From: Acinetobacter lwoffii
GTDB lineage: Bacteria; Pseudomonadota; Gammaproteobacteria; Pseudomonadales; Moraxellaceae
Assembly: GCF_029024105.1 (NCBI RefSeq)
Contig: NZ_CP118963.1
Location: forward strand, 992,001 to 1,056,000
Direction: 5' to 3'
DNA: 64,000 nucleotides
Of this stretch, positions 47,298 through 56,481 are shown piece by piece. The position numbers and the translations under genes are program-made. The notes under the pieces are model-generated. The model saw only the letters and a list, made by a program, of their open reading frames with translations. It was not told the DNA's origin and did not search any database. Position 1 is the stretch's first letter. Every line of letters begins with the position of its first letter.

Positions 47298-48545
47298 ATG
47301 AAACGTCAAGTATTGACCTGTACTCTTCTCACATTAAGTGTGGCCTTAACTGCTTGTAACGATGATAGTGATAATGATCGTTTTTACGAGTCCAAACCTG
47401 CTCTTCCTGTAAATGATATAGACAATCCGGTGGTGGCAACCCCGGTGGCCTATACTGAAACGGATTTCGCCGGGATCGCTGACGAAAGTGTGATCATGAC
47501 TTATAAGATGTTAGGGATTAATGGTAAAGAAACACAAGCGACTGCATTGGTGTTCACCCCTGAGGGAACACCACCAGCAAAGGGATGGCCGATCGTCGCA
47601 TGGGCTCATGGCACGACTGGCGTTGCTGACCAATGTGCACCAAGTCGAAATGCACTGAATCCTTTTATCAGGAATATGATTGCTGGATTTCTTCAAGCGG
47701 GATATGTGGTCGTTGCACCCGATTATGAAGGTTTAGGAGAGCCAAGTGGAAAAGAACTTCATCCTTTCTTGAATCTGAAAAGTGAAGCTTATTCTATTAC
47801 TGATGCAGTTGTGGCTGCACGAAATTATTTAGGTTCACAAGCGTCCAATCAATGGGTTGCAGTAGGGCATTCTCAAGGTGGCCAGGCAGCTTTAGGTGCT
47901 GCGCAATATGCAGCACGTGCTTCTAAGATGACCTATAAAGGTACGGTAGCTTTAGCACCGGCTTCAAATTTCAATCTGATTTTGACAGGAGGTGAACAAC
48001 AGGCGGGACAAGAAACAAATCTGGATAAAAAAATTGGAACTTTAGCATCTTTAGATACCTTTACTGCATTGATTGTTGCCGGTTTGCGTAACCCGAACCC
48101 AAATTTGCAATATAGTCAGATTTTTAAAACACCAACCGACGAAATCGCGAAAAATACAGAAACTGATTGCTATGATGTATTAGGCCAGAAATTTGGTACT
48201 GCAATGTATGCTTATGCACAATCAAATAATAACTCAGTAAATAATTATCCTCGTACTCAAACTAACTTTATGAGTATTCCAGTCGTAAAGAGCTTCTTAG
48301 AAAAAGATTCTCAGCCTTTACTTGTTAAAGTTTCTACGCCAGTGATTATTTATCAGGGTTCAGCAGATAGTACCGTTCCGAAAGCAGCAACAGATGTTTT
48401 GGTTGCACTCGCCAATCAGAAACAAACTTCAGTACGTTATATTACGGATGAGTCAAATGCGACTAAATGGGATCATGGTAGCGTCTATGCACTGAATATT
48501 CCTAATATTATTTCAGATGTAAAATCTCTAATGCCAATTCAATAA
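47298..48545 (+). CDS. Secreted lipoprotein alpha/beta hydrolase (lipase/esterase-like)
   Basis: A 415-residue protein with a lipoprotein signal (MKRQVLTCTLLTLSVAL, lipobox LTAC) followed by an acidic linker. The hydrolase domain has an oxyanion-region stretch AWAHGTTG, the nucleophile motif VGHSQGGQAA, and likely acid D and base H in YQGSADSTVP and KWDHGSV. It resembles secretory lipases and prolyl-oligopeptidase-like hydrolases with an inserted lid region. Substrate unknown. AAGGA precedes the ATG by seven bases. Confidence 0.85.
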   Translation: MKRQVLTCTLLTLSVALTACNDDSDNDRFYESKPALPVNDIDNPVVATPVAYTETDFAGIADESVIMTYKMLGINGKETQATALVFTPEGTPPAKGWPIVAWAHGTTGVADQCAPSRNALNPFIRNMIAGFLQAGYVVVAPDYEGLGEPSGKELHPFLNLKSEAYSITDAVVAARNYLGSQASNQWVAVGHSQGGQAALGAAQYAARASKMTYKGTVALAPASNFNLILTGGEQQAGQETNLDKKIGTLASLDTFTALIVAGLRNPNPNLQYSQIFKTPTDEIAKNTETDCYDVLGQKFGTAMYAYAQSNNNSVNNYPRTQTNFMSIPVVKSFLEKDSQPLLVKVSTPVIIYQGSADSTVPKAATDVLVALANQKQTSVRYITDESNATKWDHGSVYALNIPNIISDVKSLMPIQ

Positions 48546-48560
48546 CTTATTTTTATCTGA

Positions 48561-48597
48561 ATGGCTCATGTTTTTTTAGATATGAGCCATTTTTATT
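48561..48597 (+). terminator. Terminator of the lipoprotein hydrolase gene
   Basis: A perfect ten-base stem (48561-48570 with 48583-48592) followed by TTTATT. Confidence 0.8.
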
Positions 48598-48699
48598 GCA
48601 AACTGAATAAAGTTCATGATCGAAAATTTAAAACTTCATGCTACAATACGCGCCAATCTTAGCACGGCTTAAAAGCCCTAAATCAATAGGACCTCGCTA

Positions 48700-49950
48700 A
48701 TGTTTGCCAATATCTCTATCGCTGAATTTGATCCAGAATTAGCTCAAGCAATCTCGAATGAAGATGCTCGTCAAGAAGCTCATATTGAGCTAATCGCTTC
48801 TGAAAACTACTGCTCACCAGCAGTTATGGAAGCTCAAGGTTCAAAACTTACTAACAAATATGCGGAAGGCTACCCAGGTAAACGCTACTATGGCGGTTGC
48901 GAGTATGTAGACGTTATCGAACAATTGGCGATTGACCGTGCTAAAGAACTCTTTGGTGCTGATTATGCTAACGTTCAGCCACATGCTGGTTCACAAGCAA
49001 ACTCAGCAGTTTACTTAGCGCTTCTGAACCCGGGCGATACAGTTCTGGGTATGAGCCTTGCTCACGGTGGTCACTTGACTCACGGTGCAAAAGTAAGCTT
49101 CTCTGGTAAAACATATAATGCGATTCAGTACGGTTTAAACCCTGAAACTGGCGAGATCGATTACGAAGAAGTTGAGCGTTTAGCGCTTGAGCATAAGCCA
49201 CGCATGATCGTTGCTGGTTTCTCTGCATACAGCCAGATCGTTGACTGGCAGCGTTTCCGTGAAATCGCGGACAAAGTTGGCGCTTATCTGTTTGTTGATA
49301 TGGCTCACGTTGCAGGTTTAGTTGCTGCTGGCGTTTACCCAAGCCCGGTGCAAATTGCTGACGTTACGACGACGACGACTCACAAAACACTTCGTGGTCC
49401 ACGTTCTGGTTTAATCCTTGCGAAAGCAAACGAAGAAATCGAGAAAAAATTACAGTCAGCTGTATTCCCAGGCAACCAGGGTGGTCCTTTGGTTCACGCA
49501 ATTGCTGCAAAAGCAATCTGCTTTAAAGAAGCAATGGCACCTGAATACAAAGCTTACCAACAACAAGTTGTGGTAAATGCGAAAGCAATGGCTGAAGTAT
49601 TGATCGCTCGTGGTTATGATGTAGTTTCTGGTGGTACTGAAAACCACTTGTTCTTGCTGTCTTTAATCAAGCAAGACATTACAGGTAAAGAAGCTGATGC
49701 TTGGTTGGGTGCTGCTCACATCACTGTGAACAAAAACTCTGTACCAAACGATCCACGTTCTCCGTTCGTCACTTCAGGTATCCGTATCGGTACACCTGCA
49801 GTAACCACTCGTGGTTTCGGCGAAGCTGAAGTACGTGAACTTGCAGGCTGGATCGCTGACATCCTGGATGCGAAAGGCGATGAAGCTGTTATCAACGCGG
49901 TGAAAGAAAAAGTTGCAGCGGTATGTGCTAAATTCCCAGTTTATGCATAA
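48700..49950 (+). CDS. glyA: Serine hydroxymethyltransferase
   Basis: Converts serine and tetrahydrofolate to glycine and 5,10-methylene-tetrahydrofolate. The PLP lysine is in [32 protein letters not shown] and [17 protein letters not shown] are conserved. Length 416 is standard. A TACAAT -10-like hexamer lies at 48642-48647. A terminator follows. Codon use is strongly biased. Confidence 0.98.
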   Translation: MFANISIAEFDPELAQAISNEDARQEAHIELIASENYCSPAVMEAQGSKLTNKYAEGYPGKRYYGGCEYVDVIEQLAIDRAKELFGADYANVQPHAGSQANSAVYLALLNPGDTVLGMSLAHGGHLTHGAKVSFSGKTYNAIQYGLNPETGEIDYEEVERLALEHKPRMIVAGFSAYSQIVDWQRFREIADKVGAYLFVDMAHVAGLVAAGVYPSPVQIADVTTTTTHKTLRGPRSGLILAKANEEIEKKLQSAVFPGNQGGPLVHAIAAKAICFKEAMAPEYKAYQQQVVVNAKAMAEVLIARGYDVVSGGTENHLFLLSLIKQDITGKEADAWLGAAHITVNKNSVPNDPRSPFVTSGIRIGTPAVTTRGFGEAEVRELAGWIADILDAKGDEAVINAVKEKVAAVCAKFPVYA

Positions 49951-50458
49951 TTGCTTATAAACGGAAAGGAGCTCCCAACCGGGAGCTTTTTTTATAGCTG
50001 TAAAAATAACGATATAAAAGATGTTTGGACTTGATCGGACTTACATAGATCAATTTCCTTGCCGCAAGAGATTGAGTCATCAATAAAATCATATTGAGTT
50101 TTTCTCAATCTGGCTTAAAGTCTTTTATCAACTATTTGTATTTTTAAATGCTTTAAAAGAATGGATGCATTCGTTGCACGCTTTGCTTGAAATTATTTAC
50201 AGGAATTATTTTCAGAACCTGACACTTTAAAAACTAATAGGTTATTGAGCTGAAGATCATAGTAGATGGAGCGCTTGAGTGAATCCCATGTTACTGTAAG
50301 GTGGTGCTGATATAAGCGCTGTGAATGACATCATTCTTTTTATTTAAATGTTATATGGATCGGTAGCATTTTTGAATATGGGTAAATCCTGTATTTAAAA
50401 ATGCTGCTGGCGGTTGATTGATTAATTTTTGATTTATGCATTAAACAAGGTAATAAGG
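49951..50458. other. glyA-rnk intergenic region
   Basis: 508 bases without a supported gene. The glyA terminator lies at 49970-49993. A nine-base inverted repeat (AGCATTTTT at 50365-50373 with AAAAATGCT at 50397-50405) lies about 60 bases before the rnk start. I see nothing else definite. Confidence 0.5.
49970..49993 (+). terminator. Terminator of glyA
   Basis: A perfect seven-base stem AGCTCCC-AACC-GGGAGCT followed by seven T. Confidence 0.92.
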
Positions 50459-50863
50459 ATGACTAAACCCAACATTATTTTATCTGAGCAAGATTTACAT
50501 CGTCTGGAAACGATGCTGGAGAATCAGAGCAAGCTGAGTGAAACCATGATCCGCTTAGAGGATGAATTGGCACGTGCCGAAGTGGTCGAGCCGCAAGCGA
50601 TCGCAAGCAATATCGTGACCATGCATTCCCGTGTGTTATTGACCATTGCACCTTCTACGGAAGCTGTTGAGGTGACACTGGTTTACCCACACGAATTTAA
50701 AGGTGAAAAGGGGCAGGTCAATGTCATCGCACCGATAGGTGCAGCCATTTTGGGCTTAGCAGAAGGTCAAACCATTGAATGGCCACAACCGGATGGTAAT
50801 ACCATGAAAGTGACCATTGAAAAAGTGCTGTTTCAGCCGGAGAGCGAAGGGGATTATCTTTAA
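50459..50863 (+). CDS. rnk: Regulator of nucleoside diphosphate kinase (Rnk), GreA/GreB family
   Basis: A 134-residue Rnk-type protein with a short N-terminal coiled coil (residues 12-45) and a FKBP-like GreA C-terminal domain (TLVYPHEFKGEKGQVNVIAPIGAAILGL). The coiled coil is shorter than in GreA and ends without the GreA acidic tip. Rnk binds RNA polymerase and was named for effects on Ndk levels. The ATG chosen lies eight bases after AAGG; ten more codons upstream are open but unsupported. Confidence 0.88.
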   Translation: MTKPNIILSEQDLHRLETMLENQSKLSETMIRLEDELARAEVVEPQAIASNIVTMHSRVLLTIAPSTEAVEVTLVYPHEFKGEKGQVNVIAPIGAAILGLAEGQTIEWPQPDGNTMKVTIEKVLFQPESEGDYL

Positions 50864-50884
50864 GCCAGCGTTGGATCATCCTTG

Positions 50885-50911
50885 AAAGCCATAGCAATAT
50901 GGCTTTTTTTG
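50885..50911 (+). terminator. Terminator of rnk
   Basis: A nine-base stem AAAGCCATA-GCAA-TATGGCTTT followed by T, about 22 bases after the stop. Confidence 0.9.
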
Positions 50912-50941
50912 TATATGGATTTTAAGTAAAACCTGATGTTG

Positions 50942-50988
50942 TAAGCATTTAGATCAGATTGAATACATTTTAAAGTTCTAAATGCTTA
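50942..50988. repeat. 12-base perfect inverted repeat with 23-base spacer
   Basis: TAAGCATTTAGA and TCTAAATGCTTA face each other across 23 bases, 217 bases upstream of the TelA cluster. It lacks a T tail. Operator or cruciform roles are equally possible. Confidence 0.55.
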
Positions 50989-51204
50989 AAGTTAAATAAT
51001 TCTCAAAATGCAATGTAGTCATTTATCTCTGCAATTGAATCGTATTGCCAAAACCATAATTAAAATAAAGATAAAACATGGATTTAGTTAAAGTGATGTA
51101 ACGAATTTCTGGATAAATATACACAACGCGGTCTGTTTTTTTGCTACATTCGAAGATGTTCTAGACTTCTTTGTTTCACTTTTTTAAAGGATATCGCCTC
51201 AACC

Positions 51205-51996
51205 ATGTCGCGCTTTGAAGCTCTACCTGCCTTGACTGACATGATGCTTGATCGTGAGGAAATTCTGGCGATTAAGCGTAATGAGCTTGTGCCTGTACTG
51301 GATAATCAATATGGGCTGAATCATTATGCAGATGCTCTGATTCAGGCACAGTCCGTTCTACTGAATGGTGTAGATCCGCACTTGACCCAACAGTTAAGCC
51401 AGACCATTGAGCAATTGATTCATGCCTTGGCAGAATCTAAAAAATATCTGAAAAAACGTAAATTTAATGCTCTACAGAAATGGCTGGGCATCGATCTGGA
51501 TTATGGCTCAAGTCAGGTGGAATATTATCAACGGCTGGACCGTTTGCTGGATCAGGCCGATCACTTAAGCCGTAAATTGCAGATTGAAATTCAGAAATCG
51601 CAGTCACGTTTTCAGCAGCTTTTGGGGTTGCGCGAACAGATGGCCAAGCACATTGTCGCAGCAGACGAGTTTCTGTCTGAATATCCGCTATTCGTCAAAA
51701 ACCAGCATCCCTTGGATAATTTTTCAGAACGCCTCTCCAAGAAAATTAATACCTTACGTACCTTGCAAAGCAGTAATGACATCGCCATTACCCAGATGCA
51801 GCTTTCGCAGCAGCTTTCCTTTAGCCTGCTGGATCGCTTTAAGGAAGCACAGCAGGTCTTGATTCCGGCCTGGCAATATCATGTCAAACAAAGCCAGACG
51901 AAACACTCGACAAGTGATCTGGAAAAACTTGATAATAGCCGTGAGAGTCTGATTAAAACGTTAAAAAAATCCCTCGAGAAACCCTCGAAAACATAA
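51205..51996 (+). CDS. TelA-like short protein, first gene of the TelA cluster
   Basis: A 263-residue helical cytoplasmic protein. Its second half aligns by eye with TelA encoded next: the stretch LSKKINTLRTLQSSNDIAI, LSQQLSFSLLDRFKEA and LIPAWQYHVKQ matches LEKRVSDLQVLQQSA, IQSNNLMLVDKFYAI and LPAWKNQISLA. It thus appears to be a shortened, diverged TelA relative. In plasmid RK2 the kilA operon has klaA, klaB (TelA) and klaC of similar sizes; orthology to KlaA is suggested by order and length only. Likely co-transcribed with the next two genes (gap 16 bases). Confidence 0.75.
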   Translation: MSRFEALPALTDMMLDREEILAIKRNELVPVLDNQYGLNHYADALIQAQSVLLNGVDPHLTQQLSQTIEQLIHALAESKKYLKKRKFNALQKWLGIDLDYGSSQVEYYQRLDRLLDQADHLSRKLQIEIQKSQSRFQQLLGLREQMAKHIVAADEFLSEYPLFVKNQHPLDNFSERLSKKINTLRTLQSSNDIAITQMQLSQQLSFSLLDRFKEAQQVLIPAWQYHVKQSQTKHSTSDLEKLDNSRESLIKTLKKSLEKPSKT

Positions 51997-52012
51997 CAAT
52001 ATAAGGTGAACT

Positions 52013-53146
52013 ATGACCAAGTCTGATTTAGTAAATTTACCTGTTGAAAGCTCGAATGAACTGGTCGAACAAAAATTCCAGCAAATGGACCTGAAAGAAC
52101 TGGGCTTACAGCCTGCTGACTTTCAGGAGGTGCTGGCTGCACGTAAAGAGTTGCAGAACATGAGTCATAACAGCGTGGCTGAATATGGCAAAAATATTGC
52201 GACCAAAACTTCGACCTATACCGATGAATTACTGAATCTGGTGCAAAATAGAGATCTGGATGCGACAGGACAGAAGCTGAATCAGGTGGTACAGGTGGCT
52301 CAGCAGCTGAATACCAGCAGTATTCTCAATAAAAAGAAAAGTTCGGGTTTTTTTGGCAATATCATTAGCAAATTCAAAGGTGCGAAAGATAACTTTGATG
52401 CGCATTTCAATACCACTAAAGAGCAGCTAGATGTACTGGTGAAAGAGATTGAAACCTCGCAATCCGGTTTGAAAGCACGTGTTGATACCCTGGATAAAAT
52501 GTTTGACGGGGTACAGGATGAATATAAACAGCTCGGGGTACATATCGCCGCAGGACGTTTACGCGAACAGGAGCTGCAACAGGAAATTTCCGCTTTAGCC
52601 GCCTTGCCGCAAGATCAGAGCACCACCCAGAAAATTTATGACCTGAACCATCTGGCCAATAATCTGGAAAAACGTGTCAGTGATTTACAGGTACTGCAGC
52701 AATCTGCGATGCAGACCTTGCCAATGATCCGGATTATCCAGTCGAATAACCTGATGCTGGTTGACAAGTTCTATGCGATCAAAAACATTACTTTACCGGC
52801 GTGGAAAAATCAGATCAGTCTCGCAATTTCATTGAGCGAACAGAAGAACAGTGTACAGCTGGCCAATACCATTGATGATGCCACCAATGAGCTGCTGCGC
52901 CGTAATGCTGAACTGTTACATCAGAACTCGGTCGATACTGCTAAAGCCAACCAGCGCTCGGTGATTGACATCGAAACGCTTGAACATGTGCAAAATACCC
53001 TCATTAAAACTGTAAATGATGTGATTCAGATCCAGAAAGAAGGTGTACAAAAACGCACAGAAGCAACCGTGCGTTTGAAAGCTCTGCAAGATAATCTGAA
53101 TCATTTGGTGATTGAATCAAGTACCAGTGGATCCACGCCCAACTAA
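52013..53146 (+). CDS. TelA family toxic-anion-resistance protein
   Basis: A 377-residue, nearly all-helical protein of the TelA family (KlaB of RK2 is about the same length). Family features are the N-terminal segment around ELGLQ, DELLNLVQNRDLD, FGNIISKFKGAKD, the long coiled coil to about residue 215, RIIQSNNLMLVDKFY, LPAWKNQ and the C-terminal helix with VQNTLIKTVNDVIQIQKEG. TelA proteins were linked to tellurite resistance on plasmids, though chromosomal roles in membrane stress or colicin tolerance are also reported. Middle gene of a probable three-gene operon. Confidence 0.88.
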   Translation: MTKSDLVNLPVESSNELVEQKFQQMDLKELGLQPADFQEVLAARKELQNMSHNSVAEYGKNIATKTSTYTDELLNLVQNRDLDATGQKLNQVVQVAQQLNTSSILNKKKSSGFFGNIISKFKGAKDNFDAHFNTTKEQLDVLVKEIETSQSGLKARVDTLDKMFDGVQDEYKQLGVHIAAGRLREQELQQEISALAALPQDQSTTQKIYDLNHLANNLEKRVSDLQVLQQSAMQTLPMIRIIQSNNLMLVDKFYAIKNITLPAWKNQISLAISLSEQKNSVQLANTIDDATNELLRRNAELLHQNSVDTAKANQRSVIDIETLEHVQNTLIKTVNDVIQIQKEGVQKRTEATVRLKALQDNLNHLVIESSTSGSTPN

Positions 53147-53183
53147 ATCAGGTAGGGCCAAAATCTGAAAGAAGGAGTAGAGA

Positions 53184-54101
53184 TTGCCGCCCTTAGATGA
53201 ATACGCCGTTAAGCCTCAGGACATCAAGCAGGGGGTAGTTGCACTCAAGAAACGTCAACGCAATTTGATGCTATTGGGTTTGACTACTTCTACCATATTT
53301 ATAGCCTCATTGATCAGCCTATTTTTCCAGCAGGAACTGGTCTATGGCTTTTTTGGCCTGAGTACCCAAGTACAGCAATTGCATTTACCGGTCAGTGTAG
53401 ATGCCACACTGGCCAGCATTGGTGATAGTCCGGATTATTTTTTTAGTTTGCTGAGCTGGTTTGGCTGGCTGATTATTAAAATTTTTGCCTCTTTTATCGG
53501 CGCATTTTTTGTGATTGGCTTACTGAAAAAGTTGCGTTTCTTTTATGTACGCTTTCAGTCTTTTGTGCTGAAATTTGTCGCTTGGCTGATTGCTTTTATC
53601 GTGATCTGGTCAGGATTGACTTACTGGCAGCATGATCTACGTAATGATCGGGATGATGCTTATCAGCAAGTAGTGTATTACGACAGCAATATCAATGACA
53701 GTGAAATCGCCCGTTATCTGGCTGATTCAGAGATTGCAGCACCGGTGAAATCTTATTTACTGGCGCAAACGGCATTGCTGCATAAGCCTCAAGATTTATC
53801 TGCCGCAAAACCTTATGTTTTAAATTTGGTTGAAGCAGAAAAACAGGATCCTAAATTTGAACAATATGGTTTCAAGCCTGAACAAATTTGGACCATGCAG
53901 CAACAGGTCTATGGTCAAGCCATGACACCAGTCGCCAAGAGTGTAAATACGCAGGTACAACAGGCGGATCAGTTAAGTCAGATCACGAATCTGGTTATTA
54001 TTGGTGTTGCTATTTTATCGGCACTACTTAGCCTAATCTTGTTTTTCTTGGCCAACTCAATCAAGGGTCGTTCTCTGCGTATCGAACAGCGGATTCATTA
54101 A
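53184..54101 (+). CDS. Membrane protein, third gene of the TelA cluster
   Basis: A 305-residue protein with four or five hydrophobic segments: about residues 28-48, two between 85 and 125, one near 130-155 (FVAWLIAFIVIWSGLTYW) and a C-terminal one at 270-295 (LVIIGVAILSALLSLILFFLA). The loop between is soluble (about 100 residues, charged). It starts at TTG, supported by GAAGGAG six bases ahead. No known domain. Size and position resemble KlaC/TelB of RK2, an inner-membrane protein, but I could not confirm homology. Last gene of the operon. Confidence 0.75.
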   Translation: MPPLDEYAVKPQDIKQGVVALKKRQRNLMLLGLTTSTIFIASLISLFFQQELVYGFFGLSTQVQQLHLPVSVDATLASIGDSPDYFFSLLSWFGWLIIKIFASFIGAFFVIGLLKKLRFFYVRFQSFVLKFVAWLIAFIVIWSGLTYWQHDLRNDRDDAYQQVVYYDSNINDSEIARYLADSEIAAPVKSYLLAQTALLHKPQDLSAAKPYVLNLVEAEKQDPKFEQYGFKPEQIWTMQQQVYGQAMTPVAKSVNTQVQQADQLSQITNLVIIGVAILSALLSLILFFLANSIKGRSLRIEQRIH

Positions 54102-54156
54102 TTTCCCAAAATGCTCCTGAATAGGGTAATGCTGATCAGTTAAGGAATTTAGAAAT

Positions 54157-54202
54157 AGACTCTTTAGCTTTTCAGTCGTTTATGAAAGAGTCTTAACTTT
54201 TT
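54157..54202 (+). terminator. Weak terminator of the TelA cluster
   Basis: A nine-base stem with 19-base loop followed by TAACTTTTT, 56 bases after the last stop codon. Confidence 0.5.
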
Positions 54203-54227
54203 AAATCAAATACTTGCAATATCACTT

Positions 54228-54361
54228 GTTACTTTGGTTTCGCCCAAAGTAACCAAAAGCATTTGTCATCCGCAAAACTCGTCAGCCACTATCCCTTAGT
54301 AAATTTGTCGCAAAAACAATCATTTTTTAATGTAGTCCTGCCTCAAACAGTTGCGGATGAC
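54228..54361. repeat. Repeat-like element with nested inverted repeats
   Basis: A perfect ten-base hairpin (GTTACTTTGG-TTTCGC-CCAAAGTAAC) is followed by GTCATCCGCAA, whose complement TTGCGGATGAC appears 75 bases later. The element has no coding potential and looks like a short interspersed repeat (REP- or MITE-like). Copies elsewhere were not searched. Confidence 0.45.
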
Positions 54362-54665
54362 TTTGCTACCTATCAAATATAATCTTGAATTTAAAAAAAA
54401 TGCCAGTCAATTGCTTAACTGACTGGCCTGGCATTACCTGAACAGGGAGCATTTTTTGATGGAATTTCAACGCTATTTTTAAGACAACCTATTCAACTTG
54501 CTCTATATAGCCCAAAAATAAAAACAAGGCAGCATAAAGTCTATAACTGGATTAATAATCTAAAATACCGATCAATAAAATAAAAACAAACTGTTTTACC
54601 TATTTATTCAATTCATTTAATATCCTGTTATCAAATAAACATTTACTCCTTTGGAGACGTTAGCA

Positions 54666-56231
54666 ATGTTAGACCAAAATACTTCAGCTCAACTTAAAAC
54701 CTTATTAGAACGCCTGGAAGGCCCAATTGAACTGGTCGCCACTCTGGATAGTTCTGACAAATCAGCCAAAATCCAAGAACTGGTGTCCGAGGTTGCTGCA
54801 CTGTCTGATCTGGTGACTGCACGCTTTGACGGGACCAATGCACGTGCGCCAAGTTTCGGGATTGCCAAGGCCGGTGAAGAGCCACGGGTGTTCTTTGCAG
54901 GCTTGCCAATGGGCCATGAGTTCACTTCGCTGATTCTGGCATTGCTGCAAACCTCAGGTTATGCACCAAAAGTCTCGGATGAAGTACTGGCAAATATCAA
55001 GAGCCTGGGGGTTCAATCTAATTTCGATGTATTTGTATCGTTAAGCTGCCATAACTGTCCGGATGTGGTTCAGGCACTCAACCTGATTGCCATCTATAAC
55101 CCGGGCACTACAGCGACCATGATTGATGGGGCTTTCTTCCAGGAAGAAGTAGAAGAACGCAAAATCATGGCGGTTCCGATGGTGTTCCAGGATAACCAGC
55201 ATATAGGTCAGGGTCGTATGACGCTGGAAGAAATCATTGCCAAGTTGGATAGCAATGCCGCTACCAAAGATGCTAAAAAGCTGAATGCCAAAGACGCCTT
55301 TGATGTCCTGGTGATTGGTGGTGGACCTGCTGGGAATACCTCTGCAATCTATGCAGCACGTAAAGGCATTAAAACCGGGATCGTGGCTGAACGTATGGGC
55401 GGTCAGGTCATGGATACCATGGACATCGAAAACTTTACGTCTGTACAAAAAACTCAAGGTCCGAAGTTTGCAGCGGAAATGGAAGCCCACGTGCGTGAAT
55501 ATGGTGTCGACATCATGAACCTGCAACGTGTGTCTGATATCAAAGGGGCAGACGAAACGGCCAATGGTCTGGTGGAAGTGACTTTAGCGAATGGTGCCAA
55601 ACTGGAATCGAAAACTGTAATTCTGTCGACCGGTGCACGCTGGAGAGAGATGAATGTTCCAGGTGAGCAGGAATACAAAACCCGTGGTGTAGCCTACTGT
55701 CCGCACTGTGATGGCCCACTGTTCAAAGGCAAACGTGTCGCGGTGATTGGCGGTGGTAACTCGGGTGTTGAAGCCGCGATTGATCTGGCAGGGATTGTAG
55801 AGCATGTCACCCTGGTGGAGTTTGATACCAAATTGCGTGCGGATCAGGTGTTGCAAGACAAGCTGAACAGCTTGCCGAATACCACCGTGATCAAGAATGC
55901 CTTGTCGACTGAAGTGCTGGGTGATGGTTCACAGGTGACCGGTCTGAAATATAAAGACCGTGCGACTGATGAAGAGCATACGGTAGAACTTGCGGGGATC
56001 TTCGTGCAGATCGGTTTGTTGCCAAACACGGATTTCCTGAAAGAAACAGCTGTTGAGCTAACCAACCGTGGCGAGATTGTGATTAACGACCGCAACGAAA
56101 CCAATGTCAAAGGTGTATTTGCAGCGGGTGACTGTACCACAGTGCCGTACAAGCAGATCATCATTGCCACCGGTGAAGGTGCCAAGGCGTCACTGTCTGC
56201 TTTTGATTACATCATCCGTTCAGGACAATAA
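54666..56231 (+). CDS. ahpF: Alkyl hydroperoxide reductase subunit F
   Basis: A flavoprotein disulfide reductase that passes electrons from NADH to the peroxiredoxin AhpC. The N-terminal double thioredoxin fold has the redox pair CHNC in [10 protein letters not shown]. The FAD motif is [11 protein letters not shown], and the thioredoxin-reductase-like pair is CPHC in [10 protein letters not shown]. The NADH site is [13 protein letters not shown]. The ATG follows GGAG at nine bases and gives 521 residues. ahpC is not adjacent, so AhpF stands alone here. Confidence 0.95.
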   Translation: MLDQNTSAQLKTLLERLEGPIELVATLDSSDKSAKIQELVSEVAALSDLVTARFDGTNARAPSFGIAKAGEEPRVFFAGLPMGHEFTSLILALLQTSGYAPKVSDEVLANIKSLGVQSNFDVFVSLSCHNCPDVVQALNLIAIYNPGTTATMIDGAFFQEEVEERKIMAVPMVFQDNQHIGQGRMTLEEIIAKLDSNAATKDAKKLNAKDAFDVLVIGGGPAGNTSAIYAARKGIKTGIVAERMGGQVMDTMDIENFTSVQKTQGPKFAAEMEAHVREYGVDIMNLQRVSDIKGADETANGLVEVTLANGAKLESKTVILSTGARWREMNVPGEQEYKTRGVAYCPHCDGPLFKGKRVAVIGGGNSGVEAAIDLAGIVEHVTLVEFDTKLRADQVLQDKLNSLPNTTVIKNALSTEVLGDGSQVTGLKYKDRATDEEHTVELAGIFVQIGLLPNTDFLKETAVELTNRGEIVINDRNETNVKGVFAAGDCTTVPYKQIIIATGEGAKASLSAFDYIIRSGQ

Positions 56232-56235
56232 AAAA

Positions 56236-56269
56236 ATAGCACCTGGGTTCCCCAAAACCGAGGTGCTAT
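56236..56269 (+). other. Hairpin directly after ahpF
   Basis: A nine-base stem (56236-56244 with 56261-56269) extended by GGTT/AACC, five bases after the ahpF stop. No T tail follows. Possibly an mRNA stabiliser ahead of the real terminator. Confidence 0.55.
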
Positions 56270-56299
56270 ATCTTATCAATACATTATTATCGCTTTATA

Positions 56300-56337
56300 G
56301 GAACTCAGGACGCTAACACCCGAGTTCCTTTTTTTAT
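56300..56337 (+). terminator. Terminator of ahpF
   Basis: A perfect seven-base stem (56300-56306 with 56322-56328) followed by seven T. Confidence 0.8.
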
Positions 56338-56347
56338 ATTTATTATT

Positions 56348-56390
56348 GGAACAGCCAAAAGTGTCCCCACGCACTTTCAGCTGTTCCTTT
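56348..56390 (+). other. Second long hairpin after ahpF
   Basis: GGAACAGC and GCTGTTCC (56348-56355, 56380-56387) enclose an inner AAAGTG/CACTTT pair (56358-56363, 56372-56377), giving a 14-pair interrupted stem followed by TTT. A back-up terminator or a small RNA structure. Confidence 0.5.
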
Positions 56391-56481
56391 CCTCTGCACA
56401 GTTTTTGTTTTCAACCCTTATTTTTATACTTTCCCCAAGGTTGTTTTTATATAAAGCAATGTTTATTCCATCGCTTCATTT

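Larger units (their letters stand above)
50864..51204. other. Intergenic region before the TelA cluster
   Basis: 341 AT-rich bases. The rnk terminator (50885-50911) is followed by a perfect 12-base inverted repeat (50942-50953 with 50977-50988). No open frame; a promoter for the TelA cluster should lie here but no clear hexamers stand out. Confidence 0.5.
54102..54665. other. Intergenic block of four dyads before ahpF
   Basis: 564 bases without a gene. In order it holds a nine-base hairpin (54157-54165/54185-54193) with a T-rich tail, a ten-base hairpin (54228-54237/54244-54253), an 11-base inverted repeat with 75-base spacer (54265-54275/54351-54361), and an eight-base hairpin (54402-54409/54420-54427). 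The rest is AT-rich ahpF promoter sequence. Confidence 0.6.

Noticed and set aside
55041..55526. 161-codon minus-strand frame inside ahpF
   Set aside because: Antisense shadow of the conserved AhpF sequence, with His/Phe-rich composition and no ribosome site.
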